A stretch of DNA of 59,149 nt. It comes from Rhodococcus sp. ARC_M6 (lineage in GTDB: Bacteria > Actinomycetota > Actinomycetes > Mycobacteriales > Mycobacteriaceae). The notes under the pieces were generated by a model. That model made no database searches and had not been told where the DNA came from. It saw only the letters and a list, made by a program, of their open reading frames with translations. The first letter of the stretch is position 1. The number at the start of each line of letters is the position of its first letter. Positions 1-11,989 of this stretch are shown piece after piece. Position numbers and translations under genes: made by a program. The stretch is taken from positions 1 to 59,149 of the forward strand of contig NZ_JALGQH010000037.1 in the NCBI RefSeq assembly GCF_022810305.1, in the 5' to 3' direction.

Positions 1-1
1 A

Positions 2-196
2 ATCACCTTCACCAACGGAACCCTCGCCGGAACACCCACTGACGCAGGCACATCCACCATCACCATCACCGCCACCAACAGCGCAGGCACCACAACCAAG
101 ACCGTCACCCTCACCGTCACCCCCGCATCGGTGACACCCGAGCCCCCGGTGACCAACCCCTTCGGATCACTCGACCAAATCTTTTTCGCAAGCTAA
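2..196 (+). CDS. C-terminal fragment of an Ig-like repeat surface or secreted protein
   Basis: This is the end of a gene that begins outside the window; 64 codons and a TAA stop are visible. The reading frame holds one putative Ig-type (He_PIG-like) repeat: a G-T-L-x-G-T-P-T-D-A-G-T run, then alternating Thr/Val/Ile beta-strand residues to about residue 42. A Thr/Pro/Val linker and a short tail ending Phe-Phe-Ala-Ser follow. Such repeats are typical of exported actinobacterial proteins, but no LPXTG signal or C-terminal membrane anchor is visible here. Function cannot be assigned. Confidence 0.6.
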   Translation: MTFTNGTLAGTPTDAGTSTITITATNSAGTTTKTVTLTVTPASVTPEPPVTNPFGSLDQIFFAS

Positions 197-220
197 CCGA
201 AGCTCGCGCCCTTTCCCTCC

Positions 221-280
221 AGTGAGCACCCATTGCAGCATGCTGAAAACGGCGCTCACTGTGCACAAAGGGTGCTCACT
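221..280. other. 11-bp inverted repeat with long loop
   Basis: Arms 221-231 and 270-280 are perfectly complementary over 11 bp and are separated by 38 bases that contain a small palindrome (CAGCATGCTG). It lies between the stop of the Ig-repeat gene and the asd terminator. It may help terminate the upstream gene, but the loop is long and there is no T-tract. Confidence 0.3.
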
Positions 281-294
281 TCGGGCACAAACAT

Positions 295-330
295 CAGTGG
301 CCCCGCACCTCGAGAGGTACGGGGCCACTG
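295..330 (-). terminator. Hairpin terminator of the ask-asd operon
   Basis: Bases 295-310 pair with 315-330 in a long GC-rich stem broken by one mismatch, with a CGAG loop. It starts 11 bases past the asd stop codon on the minus strand. There is no strong T-tract, as is common in actinobacterial terminators. It may also stop readthrough from the left. Confidence 0.75.
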
Positions 331-340
331 ACGAAGAGAA

Positions 341-2648
<2,308 letters not shown>

Positions 2649-2684
2649 GCGTTTCTACCTCCAGGTCGAAATTGATTACAGATA

Positions 2685-3620
2685 TCAGAGGTCGAGCTTA
2701 CCGAGGTGGTCCTGGGACTTCCCGACGCGTCCTGAGATCCTGCTTCGGATCGACGTCGCAGAATGCGAACTACCCGCCACGTAACCCACCACCGCAACCG
2801 CAACTCCGCAGGCAAGAAGGACACGAATGCTGTTGACCAGCGAAGTTGCGAGTGTGTCGTACACCGCAACGGCCGCTGCGGGCGACGGGATGTCTTGATC
2901 TTGCAGATAGGTCCGACGTACGACGGTCAGTGTCGCCAACAGCGCGAGCATCGCTACCGCAGTGGCGAGGCCGACCAGTGACAACGCCCGCATTCGCTTG
3001 GGCGCGATCGCGACGGCAGAGACAGCACAGATCGCTGCGGCCCAGGGCAACCACAATGCGGCGCGGTCGAGTGCATTCGACCACCTTTGCGCGTGCACCA
3101 GTTCGTCCGACTGCAGGATGTCGAACTGCGGATCGAACGCCGGGAGCCTGTCGACGAGGGTGAATCCGCGATCGCGTAGACGCGTCCGCAGTTCGGTCAT
3201 GACTGGTTCCAGGGACACGGTGACGGTTCCCGTATTGTCTGCGCGCACGATGCCGTCGGTTGCCTGGCCGGTGACGGCAGCGGCCAGTTGCGCGTGGGCT
3301 TGACGGTTGACGCCGGTCCAGAGCGTCGCGAATTGATCGCTCGAAACCAGCGTGAACGCCACCTCGCGAACGAGGTTCTCGGCCGGACGCGTCAGCACCT
3401 GCGGAAACCCGTCCAACCGCCGAGTCAGTTCTTCGGTCAGTCGATCGGCCACTGCTGCTTGCACTGCGGGATCCGACGCCAAGGGCGCCACGGTCTCGAC
3501 ATAACTGTCGGTGTCATTGACCTGAGTGTGGACGAACAGAGCGACCACTGATGCTGCTGAGCTCAGCGCGGCCAGAACGATCAACAACGAACAGACGATC
3601 CAGCGCAACGCTCGCGTCAC
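2685..3620 (-). CDS. Integral membrane protein of unknown function
   Basis: The 311-residue protein has one N-terminal transmembrane helix (about residues 7-30) and an extracytoplasmic segment of roughly 145 residues (Asp/Val/Thr-rich, no Cys pair). Three hydrophobic helices follow near residues 185-280, before a short basic tail. I do not recognise a named family; similar proteins are annotated only as membrane proteins in Rhodococcus. Its start overlaps the stop of the upstream gene by 4 bp (ATGA), so the two are translationally coupled. Confidence 0.8.
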   Translation of the reverse strand: MTRALRWIVCSLLIVLAALSSAASVVALFVHTQVNDTDSYVETVAPLASDPAVQAAVADRLTEELTRRLDGFPQVLTRPAENLVREVAFTLVSSDQFATLWTGVNRQAHAQLAAAVTGQATDGIVRADNTGTVTVSLEPVMTELRTRLRDRGFTLVDRLPAFDPQFDILQSDELVHAQRWSNALDRAALWLPWAAAICAVSAVAIAPKRMRALSLVGLATAVAMLALLATLTVVRRTYLQDQDIPSPAAAVAVYDTLATSLVNSIRVLLACGVAVAVVGYVAGSSHSATSIRSRISGRVGKSQDHLGKLDL

Positions 3621-3982
3621 GCGGAGGCGGCGCGATAGGGCCGAATCTTCGCCGTGATGCGGTGAATACGGAGGTCGTCTGTGGGTATCCGGAAGGTCTC
3701 GGTGACTCGCACCGTCATCAGATTGCGCCCGAACAGGCCCGCATCGAGGAGGTATTCGGCAGTCACGTCGTCACCGTTCACCGTCCAGTCGATGTCACGA
3801 ATCGCGCGTACGAGACGATACTGTGGACCTCCAGAGAGGCTGCGCCGCAAATGATTTCCCGAAAATCCCGTCTTCAGCCCGACTTCGTGCCGAACTGCGT
3901 CCGGGGCCAACGGAACGGAACTGCCATCGCGGTTGAGCAAAGCGTCGAGATAGGCGCGTGCCACGTCGATTCGGGGATCCAT
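3617..3982 (-). CDS. NTF2/SnoaL-like small protein
   Basis: A 121-residue soluble protein starting Met-Asp-Pro-Arg-Ile-Asp-Val-Ala-Arg-Ala-Tyr. It has an N-terminal helix that carries the Asp-Ala-Leu pattern of SnoaL/NTF2 folds, followed by alternating beta strands. No catalytic residue can be assigned. It is the first gene of a two-gene minus-strand operon with the membrane protein at 2685-3620 (4-bp overlap) and is divergent from the leuA leader. The fold call is an inference from pattern, not from a firm motif. Confidence 0.7.
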   Translation of the reverse strand: MDPRIDVARAYLDALLNRDGSSVPLAPDAVRHEVGLKTGFSGNHLRRSLSGGPQYRLVRAIRDIDWTVNGDDVTAEYLLDAGLFGRNLMTVRVTETFRIPTDDLRIHRITAKIRPYRAASA

Positions 3983-4086
3983 GTGGTCAGTCGATCACTT
4001 CGACGTGCGAAACAACAGCACCGAACGCCCGACAAATTCGGCATGTCGCGCAACCCCACCACCTTCTTCCACATCTCAGGAGTAGA

Positions 4087-4137
4087 GTGCACAGCATGCA
4101 GCGCGCACTCCTCCTTGGTTGCCGCGACGGGGTCTGA
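4087..4137 (+). CDS. Leu-rich leader peptide upstream of leuA
   Basis: A short ORF precedes leuA by about 115 bases. From the GTG at 4087 (or the in-frame ATG at 4096) it encodes a 13-16 residue peptide with three consecutive leucine codons (CTC CTC CTT, 4108-4116) and stops at TGA 4135-4137. AGGAG at 4078-4082 sits 4 bases before the GTG, favouring that start. The last four sense codons before the stop form the left arm of the hairpin at 4122-4160. A leader with clustered codons of the end-product amino acid is the hallmark of ribosome-mediated control. Too short for standard gene finders. Confidence 0.75.
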   Translation: MHSMQRALLLGCRDGV

Positions 4138-4166
4138 TCCAGACTGGCCTCCCGTCGCGGGGTTTT
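4122..4166 (+). promoter_or_regulatory. Terminator/attenuator hairpin in the leuA leader
   Basis: CCGCGACGGG (4122-4131) pairs perfectly with CCCGTCGCGG (4151-4160), followed by GGTTTT. A second small stem, GTCTG (4132-4136) with CAGAC (4140-4144), stacks inside. The left arm is within the Leu-rich leader ORF. CTTGGT (4114-4119) could alternatively pair with ACCAAG (4181-4186), and loop bases 4146-4150 (GGCCT) with AGGCC (4222-4226), giving possible antiterminator or pseudoknot pairings. A conserved pseudoknot called the LEU element has been described upstream of actinobacterial leuA genes; this is probably that region. The pairings are by eye. Confidence 0.75.
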
Positions 4167-4208
4167 GTGTGCGCCGGTCGACCAAGCCTTCCGGACATTC
4201 GGTCATGA

Positions 4209-6062
<1,854 letters not shown>

Positions 6063-6082
6063 TTTCACCTGATCTCTCGACT

Positions 6083-6115
6083 TGTGGCTCCTATCCCAAC
6101 GGGATAGGAGCCACA
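6083..6115 (+). terminator. leuA terminator
   Basis: A perfect 15-bp stem (6083-6097 with 6101-6115) with a 3-base AAC loop begins 20 bases after the leuA stop. It is followed by a modest T-rich stretch (GTCATTT). Confidence 0.9.
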
Positions 6116-6301
6116 GTCATTTCCGCCCACCGTCGATTTACTCGAGCAATGAACTACCAAAGATTGACAATTACATCGGACATGAAGGTGTAACTCGGCG
6201 ACGGTAGTGTTCGCGAATCACCCATCAAGGATGATGCAGACAGTGCTCGCGCGTGAGATAGTCAGCTCAGATTAATCCACCTTGCGAAATGGAGCTCGAC
6301 A

Positions 6302-6679
6302 ATGGATTCCTTCTGGGATTTCCTCTGGCTGATCGTCATCACGTTCGCGTTCGTCGCGTACCTGATTCTGCTGTTCTCGATCATTACGGACCTGTTCCGC
6401 GATCACAAGACTTCCGGATGGAAGAAAGCGATCTGGATTTTCTTCCTCTTCGTCATCCCGTGGCTCACCGCGCTTGTGTATCTCATCGTGAAGAGTGACG
6501 GAATGGCACAGCGCTCCATCGAGGCTGCTCAGCACGTCAAGCAGGCGCAGGAGAGCTACATCCGCGAGGTTGCCGGTAAGTCTCCGGCCGAATCAATTGC
6601 TGATGCCAAGGCACTTCTCGACGCCGGCACCATCACGCAAGATGAATTCGCAGCACTGAAGGCTAAGGCCCTCGCCTGA
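6302..6679 (+). CDS. PLDc_N and SHOCT domain membrane protein
   Basis: A 125-residue protein with two N-terminal transmembrane helices (about residues 7-30 and 43-64) of the PLDc_N type, containing Lys-Thr-Ser-Gly-Trp-Lys-Lys between them. It ends in a SHOCT-type segment (about residues 97-124: A-K-A-L-L-D-A-G-x-I-T-x-D-E-F-A-A-L-K). SHOCT tails are short oligomerisation modules; no enzymatic role is known. GGAG at 6291-6294 precedes the ATG at 6302. The gene stands alone between the leuA terminator and its own terminator. Function unknown. Confidence 0.9.
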   Translation: MDSFWDFLWLIVITFAFVAYLILLFSIITDLFRDHKTSGWKKAIWIFFLFVIPWLTALVYLIVKSDGMAQRSIEAAQHVKQAQESYIREVAGKSPAESIADAKALLDAGTITQDEFAALKAKALA

Positions 6680-6715
6680 TATCTGCCCCACGATTCATGT
6701 GGGGACGCACTACCG

Positions 6716-6752
6716 AAACGGGAGCGACACTAATCGTGTTGCTCCCGTTTTT
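6716..6752. terminator. Bidirectional terminator between the SHOCT gene and a lysR gene
   Basis: Bases 6716-6730 pair with 6736-6750 over 15 bp (one G-U pair) around a TAATC loop, and TTTTT follows on the plus strand. A matching A-run on the other side suits termination from both convergent genes. It ends 5 bases from the lysR stop. Confidence 0.9.
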
Positions 6753-6756
6753 GCGT

Positions 6757-7650
6757 TCATTCCGCGACTGCCCGCACCACATCGCGGAAAGCCTCGAGCA
6801 CCACTCCGATCGCCGGACTTCGATCAGCCTGTAACCGCGTTGCCAATTCATAGACACGAGCAGCGCGCACACCAGCCAATGGTTTCCTCGACACCCCGGA
6901 ATGAGTGACTGCGTGACGCGGCATCAATGCCACTCCGTGCCCGGCCGCCACCAACTCCTCGATAACACGGAAATCGTTTATCCGATGCCCGACCCGCGGT
7001 TGCACACCGGTAACAGCCGCAACCGAAAGCAGTACGTCGTCGACCGGAAAACCGCCACGCACGCTTATCCAGTTCTCATCAGCCAATTGTTCCAACCGAA
7101 CCGAATCCTGCTTGGCCAAGGGATGATCCGGCCGCAACACCAAGTCGATCGGTTCGCGCATCAAAGTCTGCACGGTGACTCGCGGAAATGACGTTCCGGC
7201 GGCGCGCTCGTCGCGGTGCGTGAGAATCACATCGTGATCGGCCAACAATCCCGGAACCGCCGACGCCGGTTGATCGACGTCGCAGGCGTCGATATCCACA
7301 CCCGAGCCTTGCAGCGCGGTCAATACCCCGGGCAGCAGTAGAGCGGCGCCTGACGGGAAGAACGCCACGCGCACTTTGCCCCGCGGCGAACCTCGGTACG
7401 ACGCCATCTCCGCGTCGGCGCGCTCGAGAGCGGCCACGACGTCGTCCGCACGCAAAACCAATGCGCGACCGGCATCGGTGAGTCGAAGTTTCCGGCCGTC
7501 GGGTTCCAGGAGAGGCACGCCGGCCTCGCGGGCGAGGATCTTGAGTTGCTGCGAGACCGCGGACGGCGTCATCGAAAGTGCCACTCCGGCAGCTGCGACG
7601 GTCCCCCTGTCGGCCAGTTCTCGAAGAACTCTCAACCGGGCCGCATCCAT
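6757..7650 (-). CDS. LysR-family transcriptional regulator
   Basis: The 297-residue protein has an N-terminal winged helix-turn-helix (about residues 1-60, with the T-P-S-A-V-S-Q-Q-L-K recognition helix) and a LysR substrate-binding domain (about 88-290). It is divergent from an EamA-family transporter with a 72-base intergenic region. The classical expectation is that it controls that transporter and itself. A 6-5-6 inverted repeat overlaps its own start codon (7649-7665). The effector is unknown. Confidence 0.93.
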   Translation of the reverse strand: MDAARLRVLRELADRGTVAAAGVALSMTPSAVSQQLKILAREAGVPLLEPDGRKLRLTDAGRALVLRADDVVAALERADAEMASYRGSPRGKVRVAFFPSGAALLLPGVLTALQGSGVDIDACDVDQPASAVPGLLADHDVILTHRDERAAGTSFPRVTVQTLMREPIDLVLRPDHPLAKQDSVRLEQLADENWISVRGGFPVDDVLLSVAAVTGVQPRVGHRINDFRVIEELVAAGHGVALMPRHAVTHSGVSRKPLAGVRAARVYELATRLQADRSPAIGVVLEAFRDVVRAVAE

Positions 7651-7665
7651 GTAGCAAAACTACAT
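7649..7665. promoter_or_regulatory. Candidate LysR operator
   Basis: ATGTAG (7649-7654), 5-base spacer, CTACAT (7660-7665): a perfect inverted repeat of the T-N11-A type bound by LysR regulators. It overlaps the lysR start codon and lies 58 bases upstream of the divergent transporter gene, so it could mediate autorepression and activation. Confidence 0.5.
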
Positions 7666-7722
7666 CAATCGTGCATCTTTATTCGCTTGTGCTGATGCTT
7701 TGAACGGCTCACGATAACTGTC

Positions 7723-8664
7723 ATGACTCCCCGCGACCGACTGCTCGGATTGACCGTCATCGTCTTGTGGGGACTCAATTTCCTGGCGATTCGCGTGGGC
7801 CTCGACCATTTTCCGCCGTTCTTCTTTGCCGCACTACGCTTTTTGCTCATCGCGATTCCAGTGGTGATCTTCGTGCCGCGGCCGCGGGTTCCGATTCGAT
7901 GGTTGCTGCTCTACGGTTTCGGTTTCGGCTTCGGTCAATTCGCGTTTCTGTTCTGGGCGATGCACACCGGAATGCCGACCGGGTTGGCGTCGCTGGTCCT
8001 GCAGTCATCCGCGCCGTTCACGGTCCTGTTGGGTGCCTTCCTGCTTCGCGAAAAACTCAGCGTGTGGCAGGTTTCCGGGATCGGCGTCGCCGTGTCCGGA
8101 ATGGCGCTGATCGGCTGGGATCGCTCGCATCATGCGGCATTACTGCCCGTGATCCTGACACTTCTGGCGGGCCTGTCCTGGGCATTCGGCAACCTCGGCA
8201 GCCGCCTGGCCGCCGCGAATACCGTCGGCGATCCCCAGCCGATGCGGCTGATGTTGTGGATGTGCGTCATCCCCCCCCTCCCGATGCTGGCGCTGTCGGC
8301 GGCGGTCGAAGGCCCCACCGCGGGTTGGCATGCTCTCGCGACGACATTGAGCGTCGACGGTCTGCCGTCGCTGATCGGCCTCGCTTACATCGTTCTGCTG
8401 GGCACCATCGTCGGAACGGGCATCTGGACCACACTGATGAGTCGCTACCCCGCCGGCAAAGTGGCTCCCCTCTCCCTCCTGGTCCCGATTGTCGGAATTG
8501 GTGCGTCCTGGCTGTTCCTGCATGAGACCCCCAGCCCGTTGTCACTGGTGGGAGCCGTTATCGTCATCGCCGGGGCGATCGCCACGCAGAGGCGCCCGGC
8601 ACCCACGGTGACTGTTCCCTCGAGCACAACTCCACTCGAACCACCTGCGCGACTCGGCGTCTGA
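7723..8664 (+). CDS. EamA/DMT-family permease
   Basis: A 313-residue inner-membrane protein with about ten hydrophobic helices in two EamA repeats (roughly residues 5-135 and 148-285). It opens with the family-typical L-L-G-L-T-V-I-V-L-W-G-L-N-F. DMT permeases export metabolites or amino acids; the substrate cannot be read from sequence. The ATG at 7723 lacks a strong ribosome site. The divergent lysR gene suggests substrate-responsive control. Confidence 0.92.
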   Translation: MTPRDRLLGLTVIVLWGLNFLAIRVGLDHFPPFFFAALRFLLIAIPVVIFVPRPRVPIRWLLLYGFGFGFGQFAFLFWAMHTGMPTGLASLVLQSSAPFTVLLGAFLLREKLSVWQVSGIGVAVSGMALIGWDRSHHAALLPVILTLLAGLSWAFGNLGSRLAAANTVGDPQPMRLMLWMCVIPPLPMLALSAAVEGPTAGWHALATTLSVDGLPSLIGLAYIVLLGTIVGTGIWTTLMSRYPAGKVAPLSLLVPIVGIGASWLFLHETPSPLSLVGAVIVIAGAIATQRRPAPTVTVPSSTTPLEPPARLGV

Positions 8665-8689
8665 GTGCACGCTGTGCAAAACTCGGGCC

Positions 8690-9943
8690 GTGGGAACTGG
8701 ACTAACGATCACGGCGCGCGGAAAGCTCGCCCTGCGCGCTGCCGCAGCAGCATCCTGGGCATCGCAGAAAGCCGGCCGAGGCAAAGGCTCGATGATCGGC
8801 GGGCTGATAGCCCTCAAGATCGACCCGACGCTCATGACACAGCTCGGACGCGGGAAGCGCACCGTCGTGGTCACCGGAACCAACGGTAAGTCCACGACGA
8901 CGCGCATGACCGCAGCGGCTCTCGCCACCGTCGGCGAGGTGGCGACACAAGCGGACGGCGCCAACATGGACGCCGGCATCGTCGCGGCCCTGGCAACCCG
9001 CTTGAACGCTCCCATCGCTGTGCTGGAAGTTGACGAACTGCATGTCCCCCACGTTGCCGACGCCGTGAACCCCGAAGTGATCGTGCTGCTGAACCTGAGC
9101 CGCGATCAGCTCGACCGAGTCGGCGAGATCAACATGATCGAACGCAGGTTGCGGGCATGTGTCGATGCGCACCCGGATGCGGTCATCATCGCGAACTGCG
9201 ACGACGTATTGATCACGTCGATTGCCTACGACGCACCCAATGTCGTGTGGGTTGCCGCCGGCGGCGGCTGGGCCGGAGATTCGGTCAGCTGCCCGCGCAC
9301 CGGCGAGCCTATCGTCTGGGAGGGAAAGCACTGGCGCAGTACGGGTTCGGACTTCGCGCGGCCTGAGCCGTCATGGTGGCTCGACGACAACAACCTGTAC
9401 GGCCCGGACGGCCTGACCATCCCGATGACACTAACTCTGCCCGGAAAAGCCAACCGCGGCAACGCCGCTCAGGCTGTTGCCGCAGCGGTCACCTTGGGCG
9501 CCGACGCGGCAGATGCCGTTGCCGCAGCGTCCACAGTCCAAGAAGTTGCCGGGCGCTACAGCACCGTCCAGGTCGGAGCCCACTCCGTCCACATGCTGCT
9601 GGCGAAAAATCCTGCCGGCTGGCAGGAAGCCCTGTCCATGATCGATCCGAGCGTCGACGGCCTCGTCATCGCAGTCAACGGACAGGTCCCGGACGGCGAA
9701 GACCTCTCGTGGCTATGGGACGTGAAATTCGAGCACTTCGAAGGCGTCAAAGTGATCGCTGCCGGCGAGCGCGGAACCGACCTGGCCGTCCGCCTCACCT
9801 ACGCCGGCGTCGAGCACACGCTTGATCCGGACCCCTTGCGCGCCATCGCTTCCTGCCCACCCGGACGCGTGGAAGTGCTCGCCAACTACACGGCATTTCG
9901 CGACTTGAACACTGCTATCGCCAAGGAGACCCGCGATGTCTGA
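8690..9943 (+). CDS. murT: Lipid II isoglutaminyl synthase, MurT subunit
   Basis: With GatD it amidates the alpha-carboxyl of D-glutamate in lipid II. The 417-residue Mur-ligase-like protein has the ATP loop GTNGKSTT (residues 63-70) and the MurT-specific region N-P-A-G-W with a downstream D-G-E-D-L-S-W-L-W-D motif. The zinc-ribbon site is degenerate: Cys201-x2-Thr204 and Ser217-x2-Ser220 instead of four cysteines. GTG start at 8690. The gene overlaps gatD by 8 bp, implying coupled translation of a stoichiometric complex. Same order as M. tuberculosis Rv3712-Rv3713. Confidence 0.95.
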   Translation: MGTGLTITARGKLALRAAAAASWASQKAGRGKGSMIGGLIALKIDPTLMTQLGRGKRTVVVTGTNGKSTTTRMTAAALATVGEVATQADGANMDAGIVAALATRLNAPIAVLEVDELHVPHVADAVNPEVIVLLNLSRDQLDRVGEINMIERRLRACVDAHPDAVIIANCDDVLITSIAYDAPNVVWVAAGGGWAGDSVSCPRTGEPIVWEGKHWRSTGSDFARPEPSWWLDDNNLYGPDGLTIPMTLTLPGKANRGNAAQAVAAAVTLGADAADAVAAASTVQEVAGRYSTVQVGAHSVHMLLAKNPAGWQEALSMIDPSVDGLVIAVNGQVPDGEDLSWLWDVKFEHFEGVKVIAAGERGTDLAVRLTYAGVEHTLDPDPLRAIASCPPGRVEVLANYTAFRDLNTAIAKETRDV

Positions 9944-10649
9944 CTCGACAGTGCGTATCGGCCTGGTCCTCCCCGACGTCATGGGCACCTACGGCGACGG
10001 CGGCAATGCTCTGATCCTGCGTCAGCGTCTGCGGATGCGCGGGTACGACGCCGAAATCATCGACATCACACTCAATGACCCGGTGCCGGACTCACTCGAC
10101 GTCTACACCCTCGGCGGCGCGGAGGATTCCGCGCAGCGACTCGCTACACGGCACCTCACCAAGTATCCGGGCCTGCAACGCGCAGCAGAGCGTGGAGCGC
10201 CGGTCCTGGCTATCTGCGCGGCCATTCAGGTTCTGGGCAACTGGTACGAAACCTCCAGCGGCGAGCGCGTCGACGGCGTCTCCATGCTGGACGTCACCAC
10301 CTCGCCGCAGGAAAAGCGTTCCATCGGCGAAGTGATCACCAAGCCACTGATCGACGGCCTGAGCGCCCCACTTTCAGGTTTCGAAAACCATCGCGGTGGA
10401 ACAACTCTGGGCACCGCTGCCTCAGGATTTGCGCGCGTCACCCATGGCGTCGGCAACGGCGTCGGCGATGGCTTCGAGGGCGTCGTCCAGGGATCCGTGA
10501 TCGGCACCTACATGCACGGACCGGCGTTGGCCCGCAATCCTGAACTGGCTGATCTCCTGCTCAAGCGCGCTTTGGGCGTAGATGAACTGGCACCGCTCCA
10601 CCTCCCTGAGGTCGATCAGCTGCGCAAGGAACGCCTCTCCGCTCGCTAG
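9936..10649 (+). CDS. gatD: Lipid II isoglutaminyl synthase, glutamine amidotransferase subunit GatD
   Basis: Releases ammonia from glutamine and delivers it to MurT for amidation of the peptidoglycan stem. The 237-residue class I amidotransferase domain has its nucleophile at Cys94 (A-I-C-A-A-I-Q), the same number as in the studied Staphylococcus aureus GatD, and catalytic His194 in Y-M-H-G-P. The N-terminal M-G-T-Y-G-D-G-G-N-A motif is typical. Its ATG lies inside the murT 3' end. Its stop codon shares the palindrome CTAG with the stop of the convergent ltrA gene. Confidence 0.95.
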   Translation: MSDSTVRIGLVLPDVMGTYGDGGNALILRQRLRMRGYDAEIIDITLNDPVPDSLDVYTLGGAEDSAQRLATRHLTKYPGLQRAAERGAPVLAICAAIQVLGNWYETSSGERVDGVSMLDVTTSPQEKRSIGEVITKPLIDGLSAPLSGFENHRGGTTLGTAASGFARVTHGVGNGVGDGFEGVVQGSVIGTYMHGPALARNPELADLLLKRALGVDELAPLHLPEVDQLRKERLSAR

Positions 10650-11863
10650 GCCTCGGCCTTGGCGCCTTCGGTGAGAACCAACTCCACTGCTAGGAGTGCC
10701 GCGCACGCCAAGCCGGCGACAAGTTCCGGCACGGCGGTGAAGGTGCCACCCAGAACGACGACGACGGTGATTGCGAACGGAGCCAACGTCCGCGCCGACG
10801 AATCGTGCAGGCGAATGTGAATGAACCACAACGCCGCAAGGATGACCGCGACCGGAACTGTGACGGCAGCCCCGGTCACCAGGGCGCTACCGTCACCGTG
10901 GCCGGTCCAATAGTCGACTCGCGCAGCCAGTCCGGCGCCGATGGCCGCTGCCGCAGCAAAGATGAAGTAATGCCCGAAGCCCCAGACGAAGGGTGACGCA
11001 TCGTCACCACCGAGGGCGTCGCCCGCGTTTCGCTGGAAGTACAACCACCACAGGCTGAAAACGATGAGAATGCCGCCGATCACGACGTACGCAACCTTGG
11101 CCGCCGGTTGTTCGCCGGCCACCGCGTCCTGAATCGCGACAGTCGTCGAAAGAATGGTCTCGCCCAGTACAATGATGAAGAACAGCGAGTATCGCTCGGC
11201 TATGTGGTGCGGATGCCAGGGCGTCATCCCCGTCTTCTCCGAGATGACGGGCACTGCAAATTCGCAGAGAACCAGGAACAGGAACGTCGGCACGTAGAGA
11301 GCTGACGGCACGAAGTAGAAGCCGATCCACCCGAGCTGAACCAGAACGACACCGAGTGCGTATCTCCGTGCGGTGAGCGCATATTCGGGACAGTTTCTCG
11401 AGACTCGAATCCACTGAATCACCAACGCTATTCGCATGATGACGTATCCGATGATGATCAGAAGTGCGTCGTTGTCGAAGAATCGCGCGATTCCGGCGGC
11501 CAGTACCAACGATCCCAGAATTTGAAAGATCGTGAGCAACCGTGCGATACCGTCGTCGTTGTCGAAGGCGGAAGCAAACCACGTGAAGTTGAGCCATGTC
11601 CACCAGATCGCGAAGAAGGCCATCGCGAAGTGGCCGACACCTGAAGCCGCGTGCCCTTCACTGATTGCGTGGTGAAGTCCCGTGGCGGCCTGGGCAACTG
11701 CCACGACAAAACACAGGTCCGTCAGCAGTTCGAGTGGTGTGGCTACTCGGTGTTCCTCGTTCGGATCGCGAGGAACCAACGGACGGATGAACGAACTGAC
11801 ACGATTCACGGTTCGCACAGTAGCGCGCCGATTGCCGATGCGCTGGGCCACTCGACTATCCAC
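10646..11863 (-). CDS. ltrA: Low temperature requirement protein A (LtrA) family membrane protein
   Basis: A 405-residue protein with about eleven hydrophobic helices. Family-typical segments include E-L-L-T-D-L-C-F-V-V-A-V, W-W-T-W-L-N-F-T-W-F-A-S, H-I-A-E-R-Y-S-L-F-F-I-I-V-L-G-E-T-I and W-W-L-Y-F. LtrA was named from a Listeria mutant; its biochemical role is unknown. Stop codons of this gene and gatD overlap completely at CTAG, leaving no room for a terminator. The first Met could lie a little downstream of 11863, since the first 20 residues are basic and less conserved in character. Confidence 0.92.
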   Translation of the reverse strand: MDSRVAQRIGNRRATVRTVNRVSSFIRPLVPRDPNEEHRVATPLELLTDLCFVVAVAQAATGLHHAISEGHAASGVGHFAMAFFAIWWTWLNFTWFASAFDNDDGIARLLTIFQILGSLVLAAGIARFFDNDALLIIIGYVIMRIALVIQWIRVSRNCPEYALTARRYALGVVLVQLGWIGFYFVPSALYVPTFLFLVLCEFAVPVISEKTGMTPWHPHHIAERYSLFFIIVLGETILSTTVAIQDAVAGEQPAAKVAYVVIGGILIVFSLWWLYFQRNAGDALGGDDASPFVWGFGHYFIFAAAAAIGAGLAARVDYWTGHGDGSALVTGAAVTVPVAVILAALWFIHIRLHDSSARTLAPFAITVVVVLGGTFTAVPELVAGLACAALLAVELVLTEGAKAEA

Positions 11864-11989
11864 TTAGCGGGATTCACCGCTACGGCCAGGATTGTCGTGA
11901 TACGAGTAGAGGGAACAACTCCTGTCTGCGGTAATCCCGGGCCGGGGAAATCAGCCTGCGGGCTCAGTCGTGTAACGAGGTAATTCTCT

